Part shown: positions 1-12,700 of the stretch, one piece after another
Position numbering within the stretch: position 1 is the first letter of the stretch
Layout: each line of letters begins with the position of its first letter
Assembly: GCF_020921035.1 (NCBI RefSeq)
Contig: NC_063155.1
Span: 24,297,294-24,361,293, forward strand
From: Rhodamnia argentea
Taxonomy: Eukaryota > Streptophyta > Magnoliopsida > Myrtales > Myrtaceae
DNA: 64,000 nucleotides
Direction: 5' to 3'
Position numbers and translations under genes: made by a program
Notes under the pieces: generated by a model
The model's database searches: none
Told to the model about the DNA's origin: nothing
What the model saw: only the letters and a program-made list of their open reading frames with translations

Positions 1-1322
1 TTCACTAACCGGATAACACACGTTAACAACAAAACACCCAGAGCATAAAACATTCGATTTTATAATTTCATCAACCAATTCTTTACAAAATTTCAAAGTC
101 TATGGGAGCATCACAAGTTATGATAACTACTCCCAGCTTAACAACACTCTCGGCGGACTTCACATTCACCTCCAACATTCATGGATATATCTTTGCCACC
201 GACATCACCGGCTAACTATGTTAATATGAAAAATAGTTATCCCACGAAGGGTGAGCTCAACCGCTCCGCGAATAAACGTCTAACCCAATATAATGCAAGC
301 ACTGAAATTAGAATACCACATCAACAATTCATAAGTCCCAAGGCATGCGTATAAGGCAATTTATGTATGCAATTTCTTTTAAAAACTCAAGAATTTCTTA
401 TGCAATGCAACACCGGCTCAAAAAGAGACTGTCGTCTTCGAATCACACAGCGAAGGCATCTCATCACCAGAGGCATTCCCGAATCACACAGCGGAGGCCC
501 ACGTGAAACGCATCCTGCGACATCTCTTCACCAGAAGCATCCCCAAATCACACGGTGAAGGCATCCCGATTCCATACCGACTCCACGGGGCATCGTCAAA
601 TAAACCTTACAACGGGATAATCTTTGTTTCGCCATGAAATGCCATGCAATACATACACAATGCAATCTTACCCTCGTTGACGTTTAGAAGATTCAATGCA
701 AATGAATGAGTCACATCATTCTCATGATCATGCCCTCTTTAGAAATTCAATGCAGAAATCATGCATATCAAGCGAGAATTCAAAAATACAACTAGGAATT
801 CAAATCATCGATGTACAATTTTAACATCAATCTAAACAAACTATAAAAGTTAAAAATCCACTCGCATGTTAACAGAAATTTCGATATCCAGAAACGACGG
901 ACGGACGAAAAAAAAATGGCAATGTACGAGCATGGTAACGACAGAGGTTTCTGACAAGAGCCGACGAAATGAATTGACATCGATTTCTATTTATAATGGG
1001 CCGGTCGGCTTAGGCCGGTGAGCTTGTCGGCAGTAACTTATAGCAACTTGCGGTGGAGTCAACTTATGACGAGTCAGCAACTTGCAATTGACCACGCTAT
1101 GATACGTGTCACGTGCTTGTGACACGTCATGCTTTTTCCCCAATTGTCCTAATTTCACATATATTTGATCCGATGAGACCTAAATCCAACACATAGTGTC
1201 CCTAAAATAATAATTCCACCATAATAATAATCTTTTCATAGCTCGTTTGCTATTAATTCGAGCATGACAAGTACTAATCTGCTCATAAATTAAGCTGGTG
1301 GAAAAATCGTGTCATCACACCG
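1..1322 (-). mobile_element. Possible partial LTR of a retrotransposon (minus strand)
   Basis: No gene is seen here. Read on the minus strand, the segment would start at about 1322 with TGTGATGACACG, a TG-initiated LTR-like end. A TATA-like TATAAATA lies on the minus strand at about 984-996, as in an LTR promoter, and the element would run off the left edge of the window. Positions 435-570 hold an imperfect repeat built on CACACAGCGAAGGCATC-like units. No gag or pol coding and no second LTR are visible, so this is a weak call resting on the end sequence and the promoter-like box. It could equally be an unrelated spacer repeat. Confidence 0.3.
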
Positions 1323-1925
1323 TGTTTGGCCCCGATATTACCGGGTTTAGTGTCCGGGGCACAAGCACCAGTGTCTGGGGCCCAACTACGCCTAAGGCTC
1401 CAACAAGCATGGCCTAAATGGACCTGGGCTAGGGCTTCAAAGTCTTAGGCCCAACCTTGATAGACCCAGGCCCGTGCACTAGGAATCTCGCCCTACTGCC
1501 AAGGTTCCGAGAACAAGCGTTGGAGTTCACGTGCCCAAGTTCAGAATTTCTGGTCCAAGCCCTGAAATTAATTTTTTATTTTTTAGAAATGAAATGATTT
1601 TCCTGAATTTAACTTTTTGGTAGGAAAATATTTTCGATTGACTCATTTTCTTAAGCGGTTCAAACGTCAAAAAATAAGAAAAATATTTTCTAGGAAAATG
1701 AACAATTGAAAAAAAAATTCTACAAACAATAGTTTATATCGCTTAAAAAATTGTTGTCCGAGAAAGTGCTTAGATACAAATTGTTGTCGATAATGGAAAA
1801 TTATAATCTATTGACTAATTATTTCAAACGTTACAAAATCATTTTAAGAAAATATTTATATAATTACTTAATTTTTACGAAACAACACAGGGCTTAATAT
1901 TTCGAAGATGAGCTATCTTAAAGAT

Positions 1926-1968
<43 letters not shown>

Positions 1969-2679
1969 GAAGATTATTTCCCACATAGTAAATGGTAGGT
2001 CAATCCCTTCCAGATTTACATCTACAAAAGACAAAAGTCCACAAATAGATACTTCTCCAAAGATCGTGGTCGAATATTGGCAAAAGGATAGGCGTCGCCT
2101 CTTTTTTCATTGTAACCAAACGGTACAAGGAAAAATTTACATTGCAAGTCCGAAAATTTATCAAAAAAGTACGTTTTAATCCTAAATTTTTTTTAAAAAT
2201 GCAATGGAATCTTAAAAATTTTAAAAGTGCAATAAAATCCTAAAACTTGTCAAATTGATCCCATCAAGTCCTTCCACAGATGGCACCTTTTAAAAGTTGT
2301 AGGACTCGATTCCATTTTTTTTACAAGTTTTAGGACTTGATCGCATTTTTTAAAAGTTTTAAAACTCGATTAAACTTTTGTGACAAGTTTTAGGATTTAA
2401 TTACACGTTCTGAAAGTTTTAGAATTATATTGTACTTTCATGATAAGTTTTAAGGCTTATAGTATACTTATCTTGTAGAAAAAATATATGATAATAACGA
2501 ATCAGGTACCACCTATATGTGAGTGTCCTCACTTTGTGAAAAAGAGAGAGAGCTCTTGATAGGATGTTCTGATTGAGAACAATTTAAATTTTGGCTAAAA
2601 AGCCTTCATCAATCCGACAAAAAAACCTCGTCGACCCCTCGGCCTAAGCAAAGTTGATCCGATTAAAGGAAGCGACGAT
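1323..2679. repeat. AT-rich spacer with TA microsatellite and degenerate tandem repeat
   Basis: No gene is seen. A pure (TA)n run occupies about 1934-1965. From about 2120 to 2470 a degenerate unit of 50-60 bp recurs, built around AAGTTTTAGGACTT and a following A/T-rich segment. The same wording returns near 18850-18920 and 19320-19400, so it is a dispersed repeat of this genome and not a local oddity. It has no coding potential. Confidence 0.6.
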
Positions 2680-3130
2680 TAGGGGTGAGCATAGTTGTAG
2701 GGTAGAATATGGAATTTGGAACCGAAGCGATGGAGAACCCGTCCGGTTCGAGGTTCGAAGATATGCATGGTAGGTTTCGCGTTCCAAAAATTCGGGAACC
2801 CGTAACTTGTAATAATTTTTTGTGTTTTTCTTGGCATATGTCTTCGCACGATCCTGCGGCAAGTTATAGATTCGGTCAAGAGGAAGAAACGTATAATATC
2901 GTAGCTGCTTATGGTTATTTTGAAGCAAATAGTGATCATTAAATGTGATAATTCATTGCAATTATTCAATTAAGAATATATGCGAAACAAGTGGATTATA
3001 ACAGCAGATAATGATCATTAAATGCGATAATTCACTACAAGTTGGTCAATTGGATAAAATCTAGAACCGGCGTTAGAATGTATGACATGATAGATTCCGT
3101 ATATGTTTCACCGGAACCGCTCATCCTCTG
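2680..3130. mobile_element. Non-autonomous hAT-like element, 451 bp
   Basis: The left end reads TAGGGGTGAGC from 2680. The right end, read on the minus strand from 3130, is CAGAGGATGAGC, an imperfect terminal inverted repeat with one indel. The flanks carry GCGACGAT (2672-2679) and GCGACGAC (3131-3138), a target-site duplication identical over seven bases. Near the ends lie GGTTCGAGG and GGAACCGC, the subterminal GGTTC/GAACC words seen in the other elements of this window. No transposase is encoded. TIRs beginning TAGGG with about 8 bp of duplication are typical of the hAT superfamily. The family assignment is inferred from ends and duplication only. Confidence 0.65.
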
Positions 3131-3510
3131 GCGACGACCCTGATTGCCACCCGAAATGCAAAGCTCCTGCAGGCTGGTTTAGAGATTAACCGGATACGAT
3201 CGACCTAAGACAAGTTCGACCTCGCGAGGCGGCCGTTATCCCAACCAACGAGAGATGAGTCTCTGCCTACACAGGAGCCCTTCTGGCTCAGGCAAAGGAA
3301 TAACGACAAAAGCAACCGCCGCGATTTTAAAGAGACTTGAGTGTACGTCGCGCGCGCGAGAGAGGGAGGGGGGGCAACCGGCAAGGCGCATGCGAGCGGA
3401 ACACGTGTCCAAGGGACCCACGGGGACCTTTACCACCGACCGAGTCGAATTTGGACGGGTCCCACTCCAACCATCCTTTTTATCGGATTAAATCAAAAGA
3501 TGGCAACAAA

Positions 3511-3517
3511 TATAAAT
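3511..3517 (+). promoter_or_regulatory. Probable TATA box of the FLC-like MADS gene
   Basis: TATAAAT stands about 225 bp upstream of the MADS start codon. This would put transcription start near 3540-3550 and give a leader of about 190-200 nt. The leader contains a GGGA-repeat tract at about 3652-3676 and no ATG that I can see. The TATA assignment is by position and sequence only. Confidence 0.45.
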
Positions 3518-3740
3518 GCGTGGGGGAGGGAGCCGAACGGTCGCATCTGTTTTGATATTATTTCCAAATCAATAATTTTTGGGGATTAGAGAGACAAGCT
3601 TGCGAGTGTTTCGTCTTCCTCTATCATCTCGCTGGGCTTAGGGCAAAGAACGGGAGGGAGGGAGGGAGGGAGAGGGAGTGAGTGAGGGACTGCAAATTCC
3701 ATTTCTCTCTCGCGCGCGTTGGGATTCGGTGGTGCGAGAA

Positions 3741-6700
3741 ATGGGGAGGAGGAAGGTGGCGATGAAGCGGATCGAGGACAACAGCAGCCGGCAGGTTACC
3801 TTCTCGAAGCGGCGGAGCGGGCTGATCAAGAAGGCGCGGGAGCTCTCCATCCTCTGCGACGTCGAGATCGCCCTCCTCGTCTTCTCCAGTCGCGGCAAGC
3901 AGTACGCGTTCTGCAGCGGCGACAGGTGCGCCTCCTTCTCCCTCTCCCTCTCAAGTGGTAATTTTTCTAGAAAGTCGGAGGATGTTTTTGAATTCCTTAT
4001 TTGCTTTTTTGTCGAGATGTTCTCGGCTTCTTTCCCGCATTCGGGACTGTGGTTTCTTTCCTTTTGTGGAAATTTTCGCTTGTTTTATCCATTATTTCGT
4101 TCACTGCACTGGCGTTTTTGCTCGATGCACAGCGTGATTTGTTGGTTACGATTATATATAATGCTCGATCCGACTCTCTTTTTCTTTGACCGGTCATCTC
4201 GAGAAGGTTCGATGACGTCAGAGGGAATTATTAATCTTATTGGATTTGCATGTTTTGTGTCGAACACCTGTTGCTGGCTCGTGCGTCCCCCGTCTTCATT
4301 CATTGTCTTTTGCGTGGGGACGGACGCCGTTCGAGTCGTCCTTTCTGCCCCGACATTCGAGCTCAAACTTGTCAGCTTGACCTTGGCGGCCGATCGGATG
4401 CGCTGACTTGAGCGGTGGATCATCTACGGCACTGCGCGCCTTGTAGATGAACTCGCGTTTTAGAGTTTCCACGGGACGTCAACGGTTGTTGTCCGTCTCG
4501 GGCACTTTTGTGCGTTCTAGGAATGGGTCCACAGGGAGAGAGCATTATCCTTTGTCAAAAAATCCACGGGCCCTCTCGATGCTGCCATTTATTCTCTCCG
4601 TCTGCAGCTCATGAGCACTCTCAGATGTAGCTGTGAACACTACATTGGCTTCTGATCAAATTGTGCATGGCCAACCCTGCCTTCAGAACTCTATTGATGA
4701 TAATCATCCAATGCCTGGAAGCCTAGCACAAGGACCCTGACTCTATTCCCACGAACCTGAGAGCGATAAAGATTTGACTGCAGCAATGGGAAGGTTCAAG
4801 TTTGAAGAACGTATATGAATTTGGACTTTTAAATAGTACTCATCGGTTGTTTCCATATATTAAATTTCGGACTTTTATGATTCTTCATGAGTTTTCTTGC
4901 CCAAATTCCATGAATTCATGATGATGTCTTGACAAGATCTTGAAGAATAACACAAAATTTCAATGTATTAAACATGTCCCTAGTTCTTCCAAATTTTCCT
5001 CTAAAGCTAGCCTTCAAACTTTTGTTTCTCTAGCTTTGTTATGCAAGCTTTGGGCCAAAGCCGGTGCGAAGATTATCACATGCTACCAATTTTCATTATG
5101 TATCTAATGTAACCTTGCGCTACCCAATTCTCAATTTGAGTTGTCTAGGTAACATTCTCAAGGTCTTTTAGTTCTCTTAAAAAAAATTTAGAGAACTACG
5201 ACTCGAAATTTACGCAAAGCAAGATGAGTAGTGAACTTCATTGCGTGGTAACAGTGTAATATCTGCTGAAATGTAATACCAAGTCAAGTTTAGCTATAGC
5301 TAAAATGAACAAGTCCACAACCAAAATGAATTCTCGATGTTTGGATAATATGGAAACACCTTGAATTTATTAGCTTTACCATGGAGAATTTAGATCGTTT
5401 TGACACATTATGTATCTTTTTCCTCGTGTTCATTTTCACTTTCTTCAATTCCTTCAACCACAAGCAACTTTCCCTATTGGTATTGAGTTAGGTGGCTCAA
5501 CTTGAAAAAACGTAATATATCCACAATTTTGTTCAGTTCAATGTGTTGCAATCCATTGCTAAATTATACAACACATTATGATAACAAGAGTCAATATAAA
5601 TTTGGATTTCTCATTGTTAATAACATCAATTGGTTATGTTTAGGTAACTATTATAAAGAGTTGATGGTTGATCCCATTTTTATCGTTAGTAGATGAAAAA
5701 GTCAATTTCCATCGTTAGTACATGAATATTAGTATGTCCTCTTAGAAGCATAAGGTATCACTTATTCCATAATTGGATCTAACACGATAATGAAATTGAT
5801 TGATACTTGGACTTCATATGTATAAGGACCAAGAATTTTCTACAAATTGGTATGAACAAGTTCCCTAGTTGTACACTTTGACCTTAGTTTGACCCATCTA
5901 TCAATATTAAAAAGTCATACCCAAAAGCTTAAACTAATAGGTGGAAAGAGCTCCTACATAGATATAAAAGCATGTTTAGGATCGTTGTCAAGCGATGTGG
6001 GACAATACTTAAACAATCAACAATTATCCAAATGGTATTGAAAAAGCTCATGCAGTAACCGCTAGGCAAATGATACCTTGCTATACTTTGCTATTGCTTT
6101 CTTCCCAACAGTCAATCTCAAGCCTAAAACATCTAAACGTTACATATCTATCCAAATTCACGTGTAGTGCATGTAAACCCGACAATTATCGACTTTGACA
6201 ATTTATGTACTCTTAAGTATCCCAAGTCCTTTATGAGTGCGTTGAACCGGGTTTGTCCAGAGCACTCGTAAAGCTAATTAGGAGGTTCAATTACTCAAAC
6301 TCTCTTAACACGATGGCCCCTTGATGTACATTGATTGTGCTGTCGACTAACACTACCAAGATCTTACGACCATTTTCATCGTTTCTAACAAGCGATCGTG
6401 TGAAATGTGTGTGCTACACCATTGTATTGGGATGTTGTGAGCTTGAGTCGGACGGTACACTCCTTGTTGCCCGTGCATGTCCTTTGATTAGGCCAAAAAT
6501 GAAAACGATGACAACAAGAAGCAATGGAGAACATAAAAAAACGTGCCTTGATTTGAAGACAGATTTGTTTGATACTGATAATGTATAGGTAATTTAATTT
6601 GAAGACTAATAAGAGTGGCAAGATGATTACGTGATGTGCGGTGCGTGTTCATTTGAGCTGGCTTATGTTGCTATTCTTAATAGTGACTAATTATACGTGC

Positions 6701-9700
6701 TCTTGGGTATTTGTATGGAAATAAGATTTCGTTTGATTTTATTATCTTATTGACCATGTAGTTTGTCCAACATGTTATATATGCCTATTTTATTGCTTCC
6801 ACAAGTTCAGCATATTTATTAGAAGTTCGTACGTGTATAATTTCTCCAACATGTTATGATAATGTTATTGCTTGAACATTTTCATCATCCAATCAGAATG
6901 GTGACACCATCCAACTATGGGACAAATAATATACTTTCACCTATTTTAGTTTTCTAGCATCCTCTAATGTTTTATTAATTGTTGTTAATATTTATGAAAT
7001 ACTTATATGATTCTTTCTTACAATCAATTTTATTACGATTTTCTCTTGGTTTAGTCATAGGACGTGCAGCATATTTTTAACAATTATTCGAATGGAGGCA
7101 ACTATGAAATATGAGACCATACGAGACAAATTGGTCTTGTATGAAATGAGATTCTTTTTGCAAGTAACAATGTCGGAGTGACCAAAGTGCAATGACAATT
7201 TCGACTTGGATGAGACTTGAGACTTACATTGCCGTGCACTTACAGTGCAAAATCTAATGAGTGTCCCAATACTGTAATATGTTCTAAATATTTATTTTGA
7301 CAGTTAAATAGTCACATATGTTGTAGTCCTTTAACTTTTATGAATTTAGAATTATGCTTATCAAGTCTTTTAGCCAAACTGACCATGTAGGAGTCTATAT
7401 GAGAATTGTTCAATAATGATGGCATCAACTACCAAAGGACTCTTTTTACCCACACACACACAAAAAAAAAACTACCAAAGGACTCTTCACGTGAGCGTAA
7501 CAATCGTAATTAATCGATCTCTTACATTTGACTTTGCTCGGAGTCACCTACTTAAAACAAATATCTTCTTTCATGTTTAATATGTGCTATGTTGAAGCAA
7601 AATGATTTTTCAAATCTCTATTGAACTACTTATAACAAGACAACATAATAAGTAGAAATTTCCGGTCAAGTAATGGGGGCTGTCCATCCATCCTTCTGTA
7701 GCCGGAAGAACTCGTACTCCCCCTCTTGATATGGAAAGTCCGTTGCCTAGGAAAAAGACTTCACCAAATAGGTAAATCATATGATCCTGAAAAGACGTCC
7801 AATCATAGGTCATCCCATAAGACAAAATTAGATTTCTTCCAAGTGTTGTAGGTTGAGCTCCTCCAATGAGTTTTAATATGGGTTGAGTAAGTCTAGCTCC
7901 GGAGAGAGAATTTGTGATATAAGAGGAGCGACTGTTGTATTAAGTGTCACGAATAAATAGATGCCGACCAACTTGAGCGAGAGGATGGTAGCAAATACAC
8001 TTTAACAATTATCATTGTTATATAGTGTAAATCATCCCTATAATGATTGAAGTGACATTAAGTAAGAAGGATTTGCATTGATAGCCAATGAACAATGGAT
8101 GAGGTGGTGTGATATTGTATCGCTTATTTTGTATTGGCAGGTCATTTGCTATTTTCGTAGAGCAACGTGGATATTGAAATTTACTCAAAGCATACCTTCA
8201 TAGCTCTCTTTCAATAGTATGAATAAATGGTTGCCACTATCGACAAAGGCTAACTCTCCTCCATTTTGATAGAGGCTTGGATCTATGATAGTACTCTCTT
8301 ATACAGTACTCTAAAGCTTTCCTAATATTAGTTAATATTGGTAAGTGTGAGTAATTTCTAACAAATAATCTTTATTTACCTATGTATAACTTGATTACCT
8401 ACGAGACACATCTTTCTAATTCTATCAAAAATTGAAATTTTTTTTATCTTTATAACTTGTACTTGTGATTTGATGTTTCATATGGCTATGAAGTGAAAAT
8501 TTATCAAGAGTGACTAAACAAGTAGGTTGACATGTCTTCACAAAAAGTGCACGTAGACATGTTGATGGACAGCACTGTCTTGCTGAATTTAGGTTGGATA
8601 TGGCGTCAAATAACACAACTCTGATGAATGTAAATTGGGTATGTATTAAAGTATTGTCGCACATTACTTGGGCACATGTTGTAAATACTCTTTATATTCA
8701 TGTGATCTCCCTTCACTTATTAGGTTAAGTTTTTGAGTTGGTCTTTTCTAACATGATACAGAGCTAGTTCTATTCCTTTCGCAAATGTTCGTTGTCAAAA
8801 TTCGACGTGAACGTGCGTATCCAAAATTCCATGTGCCGCTTGTAATCCATCTTTGCACATGAGAAGGGGGTTGAAGTATTGTCCCACGTCGCTTGACAAT
8901 GAGTCCTAAATGCTATTTATATTCATGTAGTCTCCCTCTACTTATTAACTTAAGCTTTAGAATTGGACTTTCTAATAGTATGGTATCGGCAAATAATTCC
9001 CTCGATATTTCCTCATTGGTGATTAGCTATAAACCTTGCCTCTTTTCTCCTTTCCTCACATTAATATTTGTCTCCTTTTTCCTCATCTGTGTTTTGGTTA
9101 AGTACATTGAGCTCATAGGCTTGCAACCTCATCAAATAGTTTTAATGCAGTTGCAGCTTTCCTTTTTCACTTTCTTTTTTAGTAGCGCTACAATTTCTTC
9201 AGGATCATAAATACGAGTTGTTTGGTATATTTATCTAAGTGAGCCTTCTAGATCAATTTGTGAGATTGAAAATATTGGAATCAATATGTAAACTCCTAGA
9301 ATGTGTCTTCCCAGTTGCCACATCTCTACTTTCCAGACTCAAGTGCAAGAAGGTAACAACTAAACGTACAAACAATAAAAAGTTAGGAGTTTGATCATGT
9401 CTTTCCTTCTATGTGCGAAGGAACATCATTCATGTGCTTTACTATTGCTTTCTATGATGAAGTCCAAAACGATTTAGTGCTAGGCCTTTTATGAGCCCAT
9501 CAAGTTGGTCATATCATGTTTATTTTATATTTTGACTCAAGTATATCCACAAAGAACCTATTCTTAATTAGATTTTTTCAGGACGTCATTCCTTGCTTTT
9601 GCTTATTTTTGCCATGATTTGCTTATGAGAGGGGTTAAGAAATTTTTCCTTTAAGATGCCAAAGGAAAGTCAATACAAACACATCTCCAAAAATATTAGT

Positions 9701-12700
9701 AAAAAGCTACTTAAGGCCAATAAGAGTTGGACACTTATTTTTGTAAGAGTACAAGGTATTCGGGTCTTTCACCTCAACTAATCTTATCACAAAGACATGT
9801 AAATTGCCCCATCCATGAAAAGCTGGATTCTTTGTTCCAGATCAGGTTTTGGGTTTTATTTTCTAGCAGAAATATCTCATCACTTGCCTTAAAGACAAAT
9901 GATGTCATTTAAAAGAATGTGTGTTGGTTTTTTATTCGCATATGAAGGTTCATATGCAGACTCTTAAACAAGTAAAACATTTTTGGGTTATAGAATGAGG
10001 AGCAATCTTGTTTATAAGAGGAACATGTGACATCAGCTTTGCTGCAACCTTGATGCCAGAGCAACTTGTTTGCTTTCCATTTTGAAAACTGTGTGAGACA
10101 ATGGTTGATCTTCCTGGGCAGCTCCGAGATTCTAGCTAGAATATTGTTATGTGACAATTTCATTTATATGTGGGGGGTCTATCTCATTGAGTTTTAAAGT
10201 CTTGTCAATACAAAAGTTTCTGAATTTTTGGCTGGAAGAAGGGCTAGGGCTGAGTAATTTTGGGTTGGAGTGCGATTCTTATGCTTTTGTTCAGTTTATA
10301 CCAACCTTATGATATTTATAAACTAAAAGATGATCAGTGCCATATAAATGTAATCTATTATATTGGAATGGTTGATTTCACTTGTCACACCCTCATAATT
10401 CAACACAAATCTAACGAGAATGAGAAATCGAGACATAAAATTTATTCCGGTTCACCTTTAAATTAGGGCTAGAGGGTTACACTATAATTAGCACCCCACC
10501 TCCCTGTTACAACTCTCAATTACAAGAGAAAGAGACTATATATAGCAGTAGTTATTTATGGGTCTAAATCCAAATTACCAATAAAGTACGTGCTTTCCGG
10601 TCAATGGGAAATATGAACCACACTCTGACAAGAACCACCTTCAAAGGTGATAAGGGCACATCCTTCTCCTATTTTTGTTCTCATATACGGTTGGCTAGTA
10701 TGGTTTCATCAAATATCTCCCTTGCTGGTCCTGGGGAACATGTTGGAGATATTTACTGTTTTTCTATAATACTTCCTCATGCCTATATTTAGATTTTCCT
10801 GCATATGCCTTTCTATTCCTGCCTGCCAGTAAACTAATTACTGAATCATTTGGCATCATTTATGACTGTTGTTCCTTCCTTTTCTGGCCTTCTTTGAGAC
10901 TGTGACATAGATTGGTGTAGCCTCACTTCTGGCTCTAATCTAGTGATCTTCAGTCTTGATACTTAAAGTACTAAATGCACTGAGTCATCTCCCTGGTTCA
11001 GCTTGGCGGAGATCCTTCAGCGTTACCGGAATCATTCTGAAGAAGCAGAGGGCTCCAAAGATGCTAACAAGGTATATGCTAATTTTAAACAGAGAGCTTG
11101 ATATTAAAGCATTACTTCATTGGGATCTGAGGAAAAAGCAAATAGAGCCGACTCCAAGGATCAGTCGGATTTAAATCCCATCAAAGAGGAAACCATGAAA
11201 GAAGATCTTCATTTAAATTCTATCTGGCTAAGATTTTTTCTTGGACACATGCTAAATCACAATCTAAGTCCCATTTGTCTAAATTGGATCTTGTCAGTAG
11301 CCTGACTTACAAAAATGGTTTGGTGGGTGCTGTCTGGTCTGTTCAATTCTTAATTGATTGATTCTTTGAAGGACTCGATGTTCAATACGTAATGGTGCAG
11401 TGGAGCATCTATATCAGATTAGACATGCCATTGAATCAGTTACATTTTGTTTGCAGTCACAATGCTTGTTGACTAAAGTTGTGTAGCTTTGCATGCATAC
11501 TTTTCCCTACACTCGCAGTTAATCGCTATCCATCTTCTTGGGCATCACTAGTATTGTAGCTGCAAAATCCACTCCTTAATGACCGTTTTTGCTTAGGGAT
11601 GCCCATCTGCAGAATCAAGCCTGCAATCACCCTCGCAGCTGCTGCAGTTAGTTCAAAGGCAATATACTTTGGCTTCTCCAACTTCAGCTTACTCGGCATA
11701 TGATTAAGCCTGTTTACCATCCCTTCCTCCCATGTGTTGCAGATACGTGGAGGGGCCAGATGATGACAATGTCAGTGTGACCGATCTTGTGCAATTGGAA
11801 GAACAACTCGATGCTGCTATTGTGCAGACTCGACACAGAAAGGTGTCGTCTCTGATTTTCCTCAACAAGTGAATGATTAATCCCTCTTCTCTGAGGCGCA
11901 ATATTTTTGAATTCCATGAAATTGCAATACAATGCCAGTGCTGTTGAGATTATCCTTGGGCCCATAAATATGTGCTTTGTATGCTGATCTGATCTATCTC
12001 ATTATTGGCAGTTGCCGTTCGTCTGAGTAAGGGTGTAAGTATGGATGCTAACTGCAATTGTCATGAGATTTTTCTCTCTCCAGTATGTTTTTCCATGATG
12101 CTGCATCGCTGGATCATTCAGGATCAGCTTTCTGTACTTTAATCTATCGCTTCTTTAAGATGAACCTAATTTGGACTTTCAACTCTTCTTCCTGGTTTAC
12201 AATTTTGTCCCTGCATAATCTTAAGATGTATCTTCATTGACATTCACTTTCTCCCTCCCTGAATGGTCACATCTTGTTAGCAACATAGGACCCACTCCCA
12301 CATCAATATATTAGTCTACCGTTGCGTTCACTTTGTGCCACATTTCCAGGGTAGATCACCAGATATTTACATGGTTTTCTCAAATTGTAATGGAGGTCTG
12401 TAGTATAATGGCACTAACAAGTGGAGAAATACAGGCATGGAGTTTGTCCAAACTTAGTTAATGGAACTTTCATATTTGATACAATGAGCTAAAGATTGCC
12501 TTGACTTCCAGTAATGTGTTCTGGATTGATAAACCTTTTTTGATCGTATTGACTATAGACTTATGGCTTTGCACCGTTGTAGCTCAGCACCAATCAATTT
12601 CAATAATCCCCAAAGAGTTCAATGAATTTTTCTAGTATGCTTGTTCCAACCCTCAATTTTGTTTCCGTTGTATCACAAGATCTCGATTTTTTAGTATGTC

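Noticed and set aside
4247-6056. RY-like TGCATG/CATGCA motifs in MADS intron 1 (4247, 4664, 6051)
   Set aside because: Such sites recruit silencing proteins to Arabidopsis FLC. A 6-mer on either strand is expected about every 2 kb, so three in this intron is no more than chance.
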